DNA of 64,000 nucleotides. Source: Leptodactylus fallax (taxonomy: Eukaryota; Chordata; Amphibia; Anura; Leptodactylidae). The stretch covers positions 11,433,001 to 11,497,000 of the forward strand of contig CAMRHE010000017.1 of assembly GCA_947044405.1 (NCBI GenBank). Direction: 5' to 3'. Positions 51,101 through 60,543 of the stretch are shown piece by piece. A program made the translations under genes and the position numbers. How positions within the stretch are numbered: position 1 is the stretch's first letter; the number at the start of each line of letters is the position of its first letter. A model generated the notes under the pieces. That model saw only the letters and a list, made by a program, of their open reading frames with translations. It had not been told where the DNA came from and made no database searches.

Positions 51101-52570
51101 TAAGTAAGGAAGGATTCAAAGAGGTGGAGGTGATGAAAGGTCTTCTTGAAAATCTGTGCCGTTGGAATAAATAATTTTGCGCCACGATAACACCTCATGA
51201 GCCCAGCGTTACATAGTCATAACATCGGGGACAGTCCTGGAGGTGTCAGCTGGTTGGCCCTGACACTGGCCTCATACTAGCCAGGATGGGATGGACCTAT
51301 TGGAAAAGATAATTCTATATACTCTGGCACTGTAATATCTGACCGATGTGCCGAATATTTTTCAGTTTTCTTCCACCATTTGCTCTATCAGTCTCAAGCA
51401 AATTGGAGCTGCGATTATGGTAATGGCTTAAGTGTCGTCTAGTCAAGCCTTAAACTGTTTCCAGCTGCGCTCTGCCTTGGTCTATGGCGTTCATTCCCTG
51501 CCTGAGGTTTTCTCTTGGTTTACTGGCTCTCAAGTGGTTAATACCTTCCAGCCCTGAGCGCTGTCCATTATATCAAGTAGTAGATCACAAGAAGGAGGAG
51601 AGGATCACCTATGGAAGCCCTGGCTGGCTGTGAAGGGACGTGTGGTTGTGACCGTGACCACGTACAGGCGCTATTCTTGATGTATCCCTCAATGTGAATG
51701 CCCAAGTGAATAAACACCGGTGGTCGTGGCTTGTGGTCAGGATTGGCCTAGATAGGAATGGAATAACCCTTTAAGACCCGGGATACAGGTTGTGTATTCA
51801 CAGTGGGTTAGCCGCTGGTGGCAAAGTCCCCTCCATACACTACAGAAACAATGCGGCAGCGCAAAGTGTCATTTTGGCTGCTTTTTGACACGATTGGGTC
51901 CACTGCGGGATATCTGTGGTCGATCTCCTGCAGGGGGCGACATGTGCGGCCTTAGCCTAATGGTACGTTTATGCAGCGTTTTTTTTTCCATGAGGATTTG
52001 GGGTGTTTTCTTGCGGAAAACATCCTGAATCCTCTTGCAAAACCCAAAAAGTCTCCTATTGACTTCATTGGGAAACCACGTTCTCTGTTCATTAGGAATG
52101 TTTTTTTAATAACTACACCCCAGAAAAAAAAGTGCCACGTCAATTATTGGAGCGGAAACTGCACCGCTGTATCAGTACAAGTCAATGAGCTGAAAAACCT
52201 CATCAAAATCCTCATTAAAAAACACATCAAAAACCTGGCATAAAATATTGGATTTTTTTGGAGGAGTTTTGTTTTTTTGTTTTTTTCCCACGTCAAAAAA
52301 ACTGTATGTGAACATACCCTAAAGGGGTTTACTGGGCTTTGGGGGTTTGATCCAAAAAATCCTTTGGTTTGTGGAAAGTATCTACTTTTGACTACGTTAC
52401 AATTTTTTAAATCTTATTTTTCTTTCTTCCTCAGAATATTTGCCGGCATTGTGCCAAGAATGACCGCCATCAGTCTTGGAGGTTTTATCTTTCTTGGGGC
52501 TTACGATAAAGTCCGCAGCTTACTCATGTCCACATGGAAGCAGGAAAAGATGTCTTCCATAAGAAGCTGA
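37319..52570 (+). CDS. SLC25A26: SLC25A26, mitochondrial S-adenosylmethionine carrier, 3' part (five exons, spliced)
   Basis: Join of 37319-37363, 42968-43037, 46726-46790, 48100-48173 and 52435-52570 gives 390 nt: 129 residues and a stop. The protein sits in the inner mitochondrial membrane and exchanges cytosolic S-adenosylmethionine for S-adenosylhomocysteine (family knowledge). Seen here: the end of carrier repeat 2 (helix 4, [15 protein letters not shown]), then all of repeat 3, with helix 5 carrying the carrier signature PLDVAKTRI and helix 6 reading [19 protein letters not shown]. These match the recalled human protein (about 274 aa) nearly residue for residue. Intron phases are 0, 1, 0 and 2, and every junction has GT/AG ends. 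The N-terminal half (repeat 1 and most of repeat 2) was not found upstream in the window. The gene converges with LRIG1. Confidence 0.95.
38469..38680. mobile_element. TTAA MITE, about 210 bp
   Basis: Left ttaaggctaaagcccaacgttgcgg with aagcagctttttttttgttgcg; right cgcaacaaaaaagctgcatttccgcaacgtggggaagagcctaa. Near-perfect terminal inverted repeats. A relative is at about 59165-59395. Confidence 0.75.
39138..39171. repeat. (TTA)n microsatellite
   Basis: About 11 uninterrupted TTA units, followed by AT-rich decay to 39260. Confidence 0.9.
41880..42140. mobile_element. Inverted-repeat element with 'ccatggtaacagactac' arms
   Basis: ctccatggtaacagactacaagcaaac near 41933 pairs with gtttgtttgtagtctgttaccatggag near 42098, and tgtagtctgatcctg pairs with aggatcagactaca. 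A related copy lies at about 56190-56310. Confidence 0.65.
42390..42624. mobile_element. TTAA-type inverted-repeat element
   Basis: aattttccaggacttattcattgatgacctatccttagg on the left is complementary to ggatgacctattctaagtcccggaacaaccccttt on the right. It lies about 340 bp upstream of the exon at 42968. Confidence 0.6.
42968..43037 (+). CDS. SLC25A26: SLC25A26 exon, matrix loop and start of helix 5
   Basis: A 70-bp exon, phase 0 in and phase 1 out. It encodes [20 protein letters not shown] followed by AFA and the first base of a Gly codon. The acceptor is attccag. The donor is CAG|GTGCAA, which departs from consensus at +4 and +6, and so is weaker than the decoy donors in the array downstream at 44644-46414. 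The segment [13 protein letters not shown] is identical to the recalled human sequence. Confidence 0.93.
44644..46414 (+). repeat. 101-unit two-type minisatellite with higher-order structure
   Basis: Every unit is exactly one of two sequences: A = tactataggtaagttagg (18 bp) or B = tactataggttgttagg (17 bp). I count 54 A and 47 B, and 54x18 + 47x17 = 1771 bp, exactly the array length, so I see no point mutation. The A unit contains AGGTAAGT. The array fills nearly half of the 3.7-kb SLC25A26 intron 43038-46725. The right edge breaks into tttttt. Confidence 0.98.
46726..46790 (+). CDS. SLC25A26: SLC25A26 exon with carrier signature of repeat 3
   Basis: A 65-bp exon, phase 1 in and phase 0 out. 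It completes a Gly codon, then encodes [17 protein letters not shown] and [13 protein letters not shown] fits the mitochondrial-carrier signature Px[DE]xx[KR]. The acceptor has a T-rich tract ending in tacgcag, and the donor is AAAG|GTAAGG. It lies 311 bp downstream of the 18/17-bp array. Confidence 0.95.
48100..48173 (+). CDS. SLC25A26: SLC25A26 exon, matrix helix of repeat 3
   Basis: A 74-bp exon, phase 0 in and phase 2 out. It encodes [24 protein letters not shown] and two bases of a Gly codon. The acceptor is ctcctacag and the donor is GG|GTATCT. It aligns without gaps to the recalled human AGSSTADGNVLSVLHGVWRS. This is the amphipathic matrix helix between transmembrane helices 5 and 6. 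Confidence 0.93.
49480..49905. repeat. Degenerate tandem duplication, about 170-bp period
   Basis: The block around accaaacctct..gaagaccacct occurs near 49497, 49664 and 49840, each with ttcattgcaa.ttt...gg.ggccatct between. About 2.5 copies, diverged. Confidence 0.75.
50326..50540. mobile_element. Copy of the 280-bp palindromic MITE
   Basis: tacaaatgaggttgtagcta...tttggagcaatggccacaacctcattgctccaaag...catttgcatattgac, closing with ctggtgacagactcccttta. The left terminal arm is missing. Confidence 0.65.
50888..51160. mobile_element. Diverged MITE related to 5488-5919, with (GTAA)n inside
   Basis: Left tgagattctactttcaccgtctccgcc and right ggaggtgatgaaaggtc. (GTAA)n at 51084-51108 adds six direct GTAAGT-like units. 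Confidence 0.5.
51950..52325. mobile_element. Repeat element just upstream of the last SLC25A26 exon
   Basis: gcctaatggtacgtttatgcagcg on the left and cgtcaaaaaaactgtatgtgaacatacccta on the right. The inner arms ccatgaggatttggggtg and catcaaaatcctcatt are partly complementary. It ends about 110 bp before the exon acceptor. Confidence 0.45.
52435..52570 (+). CDS. SLC25A26: SLC25A26 terminal coding exon (helix 6, C-terminus, stop)
   Basis: The exon enters in phase 2 after acceptor ttcttcctcag. Its first A completes Gly, then it reads [34 protein letters not shown] and the C-terminus [10 protein letters not shown], with a TGA at 52568-52570. The PRM(T/A)[14 protein letters not shown] stretch is the strongest match to the carrier in the window. 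The extreme C-terminus is divergent and slightly longer than I recall for human. Confidence 0.95.
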
Positions 52571-53425
52571 GGTTCTCGATGACGTTCTCCAAGAAATGGT
52601 GGAACTGGCAAATTTGGCGAAAAAAAACGGGTCAGGCTGATAAGACGTGCACGTAACTCTCATGTGACTGCTCCAGTGCACCAATGGGATTGTTGTGGGG
52701 CTGGGAAAGCTCCACATTATACCAAAAATCACCAGCAAAGTCAAAAATTTTATTCACCTTTTCTTATTTTACTACCACTAAGACAAGGGGGTGTAAGCCA
52801 CTATGGCTGCTTTCTTTCAGTTTTTCCAGACTCCTAAATGGCTAATGTGCCTAAATACGCATTGACAAGGTGGCAGGGGATGTATACGGAGGTAGACCTG
52901 TCCGAGAATCGAGGCGGCCGCAGTCATTGTGACCAGACTTGGAATTGACTGATCTCAAGCTGCTGATGACGGATCTTACAGATACAGGTTTTGATTGTAC
53001 ATAGTAAATGGGTTGGACCAAGTTAGCAAGTTCTCAACGGTCCAGATTGGGGCCGCACCCCCCTTCCATATGAAAGGAGCAGCAGGTTGCGCAGGTGCAT
53101 ATCCACTCTAGCACCCTGCCATCTCCAGCAGTCACAATAGAGATGAATGAGGCAACAACACACCTGCAACCTTTCATATGGGACAAAGGGCACCATGTTT
53201 CGAGATCGGTGGTGGTAAAGGTCAGACCCCCATAATTTAGCTACTTTATCATATGGACAGGTGATCACTTCCTGACTTAGTGCAACCCTTATAAGTAACC
53301 CTAAAGTGTTCAGACCATTAGGATCTGTAGTAACGGTGCTATCCCATAAATCATTGATACATCAAGTTCTGAAATGATGGAATTTATGAAACTTTAATAT
53401 TAAAAAAATATTCTTTTCATATTTT
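52571..53425 (+). other. SLC25A26: Probable SLC25A26 3' UTR
   Basis: This stretch follows the stop, and apart from a possible MITE piece at about 53030-53290 I see little dispersed repeat in it. The best polyadenylation hexamer is ATTAAA at 53399-53404, followed by a T/GT-rich stretch (tttttgtgtcc). I saw no AATAAA nearby, so the end is tentative. Confidence 0.35.
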
Positions 53426-55639
53426 TGTGTCCACTTTCGTGCTGCTGCGAATCGGCGCGACAGAATTGGTCTCCTTCCCCCTCTGGCAGTTGACTATATA
53501 GCTCCTTCTTACTACCCCTGCAGAAGACTACTACTCAGCTATACTGCCACCTACTGTACAGGTTCTGCTCCTACCTGACAAGCAGGGCAGAAAGTTCTCT
53601 CTATTGGCCGTCCTGTAGTGAAGAGAAGACTACTGGCTGTGGGGAGAGTGACTAAGCACGTGTGTCCACAATCACTTGGCTCATTAGGTGGACGTGTACA
53701 TTGCTATACACTTTGAACACCAGATGGCGCCATACTATGTAAGTTAATGCTATAACTCTCTATTGGATCATTTTTTTAACAGGTTGTAAATGACAAATAT
53801 TCATTTTTATGATCTATGCAATGAATATGATGTATAATGGAGGGACAAGCCCTTGCCAGTAGCAGCTTGTTCACTTGCTGATGGTTTCCATGTATCAAAA
53901 AAATTTAACATTGCATGAAATACATGAAAACCAATAATGATATAGTATATCACAAAGTCGTGCCATCTTTGCCATCCAGGGTGCGGTGATCTTTATAGTC
54001 TAGGAAGATCATTGCTGTTTTTTCCTTACCTTTAAGGATTTTCCAGATATTCCTTGTTGGTCACTTTGATAAATTCATGTCATAGAATTTCCGTCTCAGA
54101 TTGACATGAGTGGGACTGAACTGCAATACCACACCCAACCTGTGTACAAGGGTGGCGCTGTACAACTCAATTAGGCTTCTATATGAGGTTTGTGTGTTTA
54201 GCAGGCTGCTGTCTATTGCTGCTCAGGATTATTCCACAAGGCAGACGCTATGTAAGGCAGTTTCCCCGGAGCCAGGGTGCAGGCTTACCCCTTGTTGTAT
54301 TAGTTTACTGACTTGTCAGTCACCTCAGCATTTTTGGAATTTCTTTACCATAAGCTTTTACCCAGTGTGAACAGTCCCTTTCATAGCCTCCCCTTTGCTC
54401 ATATTTTGGTATTTGTGAAGCTTTTAATCCTTGAATGTTACGAAAACTTGCCAAAAAGTTGTATATATCCAATTCGGGCCCTTGAGAAAGTTATATATAA
54501 AAATGTAGGACACGTGTGTGTATATTAGTCTTACCCAGGGTGCACTGCAGAGTCCAGGGAGACAGCTGAGTGCGCAGTACAGATGGCCTGGGACGTGGAA
54601 CGTCCCTTTAAAGGGAATTTCAGCCTTTAGATATTTGTCCTCAGGATTCCGGGATCACGATGTTTGATTTGCTGCGGCCTCCTCATTACTTACCGAGTAC
54701 AGCGCCATATGTTGTATGGTGGCTGTGCTTGATATTGCAGCTCAGCCATGTGACCAGTGGTTGCGATGTCACTACCTGAGAACTCAAAGTAGAGCTCAAT
54801 ATCCTTGTCCCAGAATCCCCCTTTAATGTATTTTCTAGATATTTGTGGACATCCTGTTTGCACTTGAGCTTACAGTATTTTCTATTCAATATTTCAAGGA
54901 AAGGTTGCGGTTCTTTCTGAAACAGCGCCACATCTGTCCACAGGTTGTGAGTGGTATTGCAGATGTGGCAGTCAAATGTTTCTAATCCTACAACCCCTTT
55001 TAAAGTGTAACTAAACTTTCAGGCAACTTTTGATTTTCTGACAGTCTTTTGTGTCATTGATACATTTTGTCATATACTTTATTAACACATTTTGGCCCAT
55101 TTCTGTGACATTCGGCATTCTTCACTCTCCCCTTCTCTGAGATCTGTCCCGGCTTCTCACTGTGTATGGAGAACATGAGGGTGGGGAGGGGGTCACTTCA
55201 AACAGCTATATCTCTGGCATTTAAAGTGCTTTTGGTGTCATATGAAAGAGGAGATTCTCGCCTTTAATATGACACTAAGGCGGCAGTTCTACCTGTATGA
55301 TTTCTAGAGATATCACTAGTTGAAAACAGATGGGATTGGGATATTTATAGGCAGCTGCAGGTAGACAGGTAGAACTTCATTGGTGTCATATTAAAAGTTG
55401 TGAATCTCCACCAGCTGATGGAAAGATCTGCAACACTCCAGCAAGTCCTCCTCATTGGTTACCAGAAACAGCGCCATACATTTAATAGTGGCTGTGCCTG
55501 GTATTGCAGCTTAGTTTCATTCACCTGAATGGAACGGAGCTGCAGTACCAGACACAGCCACAACCAAAATGTACAGCACTGTGCCTAGTAAACAGTGAAG
55601 GAAGACCATCCCCCCCCCCAAAAAAAAAAAAAAGACACA
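53426..55639. other. Intergenic region between the two convergent genes
   Basis: Holds MITE pieces at 54090-54160, 54590-54970, about 54990-55110 (gtgtaactaaactttcagg type) and 55430-55595. No coding signal. Confidence 0.5.
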
Positions 55640-55655
55640 AATTTCTCTAAAAGTT

Positions 55656-55661
55656 TTTATT
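55656..55661 (-). terminator. LRIG1: Candidate LRIG1 polyadenylation signal AATAAA
   Basis: On the minus strand the hexamer sits in gttggaaaaaaaaataaaaac. About 20 bases downstream comes gtgtc followed by a run of T and then G. That is the arrangement of a signal, a cleavage site and a U/GU-rich element. I saw no equally good site closer to the LRIG1 stop. Confidence 0.4.
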
Positions 55662-57539
55662 TTTTTTTCCAACTTGTATCTTTCAACAACAAAACCAACT
55701 CTGCTGCATGAAAACAAAGGTTTAGTAGACACGTCAATGTCATTTGTTAGAAACTCTGCCATATACATTGTAGCACATCTATAAATAAATACAGACGGGT
55801 AATACTTCCGTTTCACATTTGCCTCTCAGAAGCAGCATCGTCTCTGGTTGGAGGAAGTAGCGACATTACAAAGTACGACATTTAAGGGTTAAATGTGGCA
55901 AATGTCCTTTTAGCTTACAAAATAATCAGTTTCTTCAGCTAACTGCGAGTTTTAGTAGAGGTTTACTACCGAGGCCTAGGCCGAGCAAGACGTAGCCTAT
56001 ACGGTCCTATAATTACTGAGGATAGAAAAGGTCGTCACGTGATCGGCGCACACTTGGCGCTTAGAGGAAGACGTTACAATGGAGCGATCCGGACTAACAA
56101 TTGTCCTAATATTTTTTGGGTTGCTCCAATGCATTTTAAAAAAAAAGTTAAGCAGTTTTATAATCTTGATTAAAAATCTCCTACCGTTTTATGTATACAG
56201 CTCCAGTGCAGACCAGTACACCGTAGAAGAGAGGACTGATGGAAGGCAGGAATTACAGGATCAGACTACACAGTGTAGTCTGTAACCATGGAAACATCCC
56301 ATACATAAAATGGTAGCTTTTAAATCCAGATTGTTTTGCGCAGATGCCAGAAGAGAAGGTGTGAGAAGTCTGTCCATTTACCTGTCAGGGAAGAATCTGC
56401 AGCCAGCTGCAGTTACATTGTTGCACCTTGTTATTAGTAGAGGTTTGTGCTTTAGGTGCACTTCTCCTTTAAGTATCACCCGCCATCTTCCTTCACTATG
56501 AGGCCAGAATACTGTGAATGTCAGCCCTGGGGTAAAGATGCGATTCCTATAGTAATAGTGTCCGTGCTTGGATTAGAATTTACCCCTCAAATAGAGAAAG
56601 GGGGAGGAGACTTAAAGAACTTTGTGTGGTTTTAAAGGGGAGATTCAGTCCAAAGGATTGTCTGATATGTCAGATGTGGATGAGGGGTCTCAGTAAGATG
56701 AAACCCCTTTGGTACCGCTCGGAGATTTCTATACTGGAAACCTGACAACATTATCAGCAAAGTTTGGCTTCTAATGCTGGGGCCCTGGGAAAGCTTAGTC
56801 TTGGGATTTTGTGTGTGCCCCCCCGTGAGTTCCCCTCCCACATACTAAAGCCATACTGATGTGTGAATTTAGACTGCGATCCCCACTAGGTAGAGGCGTG
56901 GATGTGAGCGGTCAGTCCTCTGTACAGCGCTGCAGCATAGGTTAGTGCACTTAGTGTTGTCAGAAATCTCCAAGCAGTGCCCAAGGGGTCCGATCTCTCT
57001 CTAGAGACCTTGTATTGATCCCTGGTGGTCTGAGATCGTAGACGTTACCAATGTGATCTATCCGAAGACGCTGATACTGTACAGTAGGGGGAGCGTAAAC
57101 CGATACTACTACTAAAATCTGTTTGTATATTTTTGGATTTTTCCAGAATTTTCTAAGAATATAACCTCCCTTAAAATCTGCCATAGCCCAGGAGCGAGGC
57201 CAACGCTTCACATTATCCTATTAACAGACATTGGTCACGGCGGTGCCACTGGCGGACAGGTAAACATTCACATTAGATTAGCTTTTACTACAGGTTGTAA
57301 AGTGAGATGCGATTTCAGTCCTAGTGTGACTCTCCACAGATCCTAAATAGTTGGCACTCTACTGATAACTGTCTGCTCTCCACTAATAGGGCAGGGGGTC
57401 TACTATTTAGGACCTTCCTCTAATAACTCCCTAATGGACAACTCCAGTATTTCCCAAACTGTGGCTTAGGGCATGCTGGTAGTTGTAGTTTTGGAACAAC
57501 CGGAGACCCACTGTTGTACACTAAGACTCTGTTCACACT

Positions 57540-57801
57540 TTTCCCCCCTTCTATCATAAGTATATGCACAACACCGTACATTGTATAGCGAGTTTGCTTG
57601 GTATTGCAGCTCAGCCCCACTCCCTTGAATGGGACTGAACTGCACACAGGCCACACAAAGAATGAATGTGACGTCACGAGCGTGTAATGTGGCGCTTACC
57701 AAAGCTTATCTTTAGGAGTCCTGTGTCGGATCCCCACTGATCAGATATGGATGACCAATCCTAATAGGTCATCGATATTTTAATCCCAGAATTCCCCTTT
57801 G
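57540..57801. mobile_element. Inverted-repeat element in the presumed LRIG1 3' UTR
   Basis: Contains gcttggtattgcagctcag, cttgaatgggactgaactgc and gatcagatatggatgacc followed by aatcccagaattccccttt. Same superfamily as 1403-1818. Confidence 0.55.
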
Positions 57802-58879
57802 TACTCCCCCGCTTCCTAGAAATTGGTTTAAAATCCTAAAGTGCAAATCCTTTTCCTTTTTGTCCTACTAGTTCTGATAGATCAACATCCCAGTATCCGA
57901 CCCCCAATAAAGGACCTAATAATAGACTGACACATAGGGGGCAGTAGCTTACAAGTAAGGCGGCTCTCTATAAGGACACCCCCAGAACGTTGTCATTTAT
58001 AGGACTGATACAAGATGTGAGCCGTATCCTCAGTCGGTCCTATAGATCACTGTAGTAATAACCCCCTGTCCATACAGATCTCCTACACACGGATTTCATG
58101 GTACTTGGTTTTTGCGGGAGGGTCTTCATCGTTGTGTAACAGTGTGTGATGGAATGTAACATGTAATAAACCTTCCCTCCATCTTGTCATGTAGAAGGTC
58201 TCAAATCCAGATGAAAATAGAATATTTGAGTGTAATTTACTTTTTTTGTACAAGCCACTTTACTTGGCGGAGATTTATTGGGGTGTACAAAGTGACAGCT
58301 GCAGTATACAGACATGATGATGGGCGGTCTGAGGCGGCTGCTATAGGACAAACAGTGGGGGGGGGGGGGGGGGTGTCTGGGATTAGGGGGAAAAAAAAAA
58401 ACCCTAAAAACAAACAGCACCTCTTTTGGCCACAGGCTGTGTCTGGTATTGCAGCTAAACCACATTCACTTTAGTTATATTCAGCAGCAGAAAAAAAAAA
58501 AAAAAAAAAAAAAAAAACAAAAAACAGGAAATACTATTTGTTTTTTGTAGGTTTAAATTGCAGAAATGCTGCAGATCTGCCTCGATTTCACCCTGTGCAT
58601 CAATGAAAATCTGCAGCACAGGTCATTGGCTGAGACTTGGTAAACTCGCAGTAAAGGTGCGGATGTCCCACATGTAATGCTGTAGAAGAAAAGTTGTGGC
58701 ATGTCCACAATGTCAGAACATACACTGCAACCCCCTCGGGCTGTCACCCATGACCAGGACAGGTGCTGTTGGTGGCATCGGACCCCCGGGACCCCCCACC
58801 AATCCCAAGAACAGGAGACCTGAGATCCCACTTGTGATCAGAGATCTTATGGAAAACGTGTAATCTTAGGAAGACCCCT

Positions 58880-59164
58880 TTAAGGCCGGGGCCCCACATG
58901 GTGGAAACGCTGCAGCAAGAACTGCTGTTTTACAAACCCTGCAAAGTGGGCTAGCGAATCCACACATTGTGGAAAAATAGAAGCAGCGGATACGGCGCGG
59001 TTTTGGAAATCGCAGCATGTCAATTATACCTACAGAAATGCCGGCGGTTTCTCTATAGGTATAATGGCAGCAGAAAGTCCGCAGAGGAAATCTCTTTGTG
59101 AAAAGCTGTGATGCGTTGCCGCTGCAGTTTTTCCTACAACACATTTTTGCTACGTTGGGCCTTA
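58880..59164. mobile_element. TTAA MITE, 'ggggccccacat' family
   Basis: Left ttaaggccggggccccacat and right tgctacgttgggccttag. The inner section has ccggcggtttctctataggtataatgg. The neighbour at 59165-59395 is a relative of 38469-38680, so two elements lie side by side. Another copy is at 1104-1384. Confidence 0.65.
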
Positions 59165-60346
59165 GTCTAAAGCCAAGGCTTTTTTTTTTTTTTTTGGTTG
59201 CAGATTTTGCTGCAGTTTTGGAGCCAGAGCCAGGATTTGATTTAGCAGGAGGGAGACCTACAAGAGCCCACTCTATATTTCCCATGCCTTTGAAGCCACT
59301 CTTGGCTTTGACTCGCAGCAAAATCTGTAACCAAAAAAAAAAAAAAAAAAAAAACATTTTTCTGCAATGTGTAGACACAGCCTATGGATGTGGTGCTAGT
59401 TTTGAAAACAAAAATACCCCCCCCCCCCAATCCTGGATCACAGCTTTTTGTATTCCTATGGTGTCCTGGGCTAGGTCCCCGCGCACAGCACTGAGTGCAC
59501 CAGTTACAATGTGTTGGTTAGGCCACACCCACATGACCATAGTGGCTTTACTGCCGCAACAATGGATCAGTATTCTGCAGAAAACACACCTACGTCATCC
59601 ATAACACAAGGCCTGCTAGTAGAGGTGTACGGGTGAGCAGACCCTGCGCTATACTTTGTGGATGGGTTCTATGGCCCGGGCCCTGACCTGGGGATGTGTG
59701 TGTATAGGGCCATGGACATTAATGGGTCTGTATATTCTCTCTAGTTACAGACAATATATGGAAAGCTACTATGGTCATGTGCTCGGGCCTGTAAGCTGGC
59801 CCATGGCTCTCTTTCCTAAAATACTGAGCACCTATGTATAGCAGCCAGGGTGGCTGCACCCGCTCCATCGATAAGTCGCCCCCTATCTTGTACACTGTAA
59901 GGCACCTAATTCATTCTCTCCCACATTTTGGAGACGCCGGCGGCGTTCACAGCTGTGCTACAAGGACTCGTGCACTAAATCAAAATAGACTCTGTAAAAC
60001 ATAGACGTATATATTTATATATCTAACCTTTAGGTATTTACATATATAGATAGATTTAGGAAACTCTTATGTACAATGTATCACATACATAGATCTCTTT
60101 CACTACTCACAAGTCTCTTTGCATTTTTTGTGCATTAAATGCAATCTGACATTTCGGCTACCAACACTTTAGAAGTCTGTGAAGTCCGTTCATCCCAGCC
60201 ATGATCCGGTCGGATTCTTCTCCCACACTTCGTACCTCATTTTCGAACGTTCGGCCCCCTAAGTGTTAGGTTTAGGAGTTGAGGTAGCAAGATTGGTGCT
60301 GGTTCAGTGCAAAATTGTAAGTCCTTGCTAGTTCCTTGCACACGAG

Positions 60347-60543
60347 TCACTTGGAATCACATGATCCGTTGTGTGGCCGGTGCTCGCCGGGCGCCACCGC
60401 ATGTCCATTGGAGAGCACAGTCAATTTGGCCTGGTGTAGAGGGTCACTTATGTGTGACGATTGCTGTAATAAACCGTCCGGGACTGGAGGCTGCAGGTAG
60501 GTCTCCTGGTCATGTGACCGGATTAATGGCTCCAGATGGGAAC
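60347..60543 (-). CDS. LRIG1: LRIG1 terminal coding exon
   Basis: After acceptor ccctctatttccag the exon completes Gly and reads SHLEPLIRSHDQETYLQPPV, PDGLLQQSSHISDPLHQAKL, TVLSNGHAVA and finally NGSCDSK. The TGA is at 60349-60347. The pattern ...LYLQP...VSNGH... parallels the recalled human C-terminus, but the frog frame stops sooner after SNGH, so this tail is shorter. The exon is not the longest ORF in its region and was recovered from its splice phase. Confidence 0.87.

Larger units (their letters stand above)
55640..60346 (-). other. LRIG1: Probable LRIG1 3' UTR, enlarged by MITE insertions
   Basis: The stretch from the stop at 60347 down to about 59880 is unique-looking sequence, and 55650-56070 has the texture of a 3' UTR end. 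Between them lie several inverted-repeat elements (56080-56480, 57540-57801, 58430-59390), which would explain a UTR of about 4.7 kb against the roughly 1.5 kb I recall for human. A shorter transcript ending near 60000 (TATAAA-type hexamers on the minus strand) is also possible. Confidence 0.4.

Noticed and set aside
58866..59604. Long open frames on both strands (about 170 codons each)
   Set aside because: They run across two adjacent MITEs and poly-A/T tracts.
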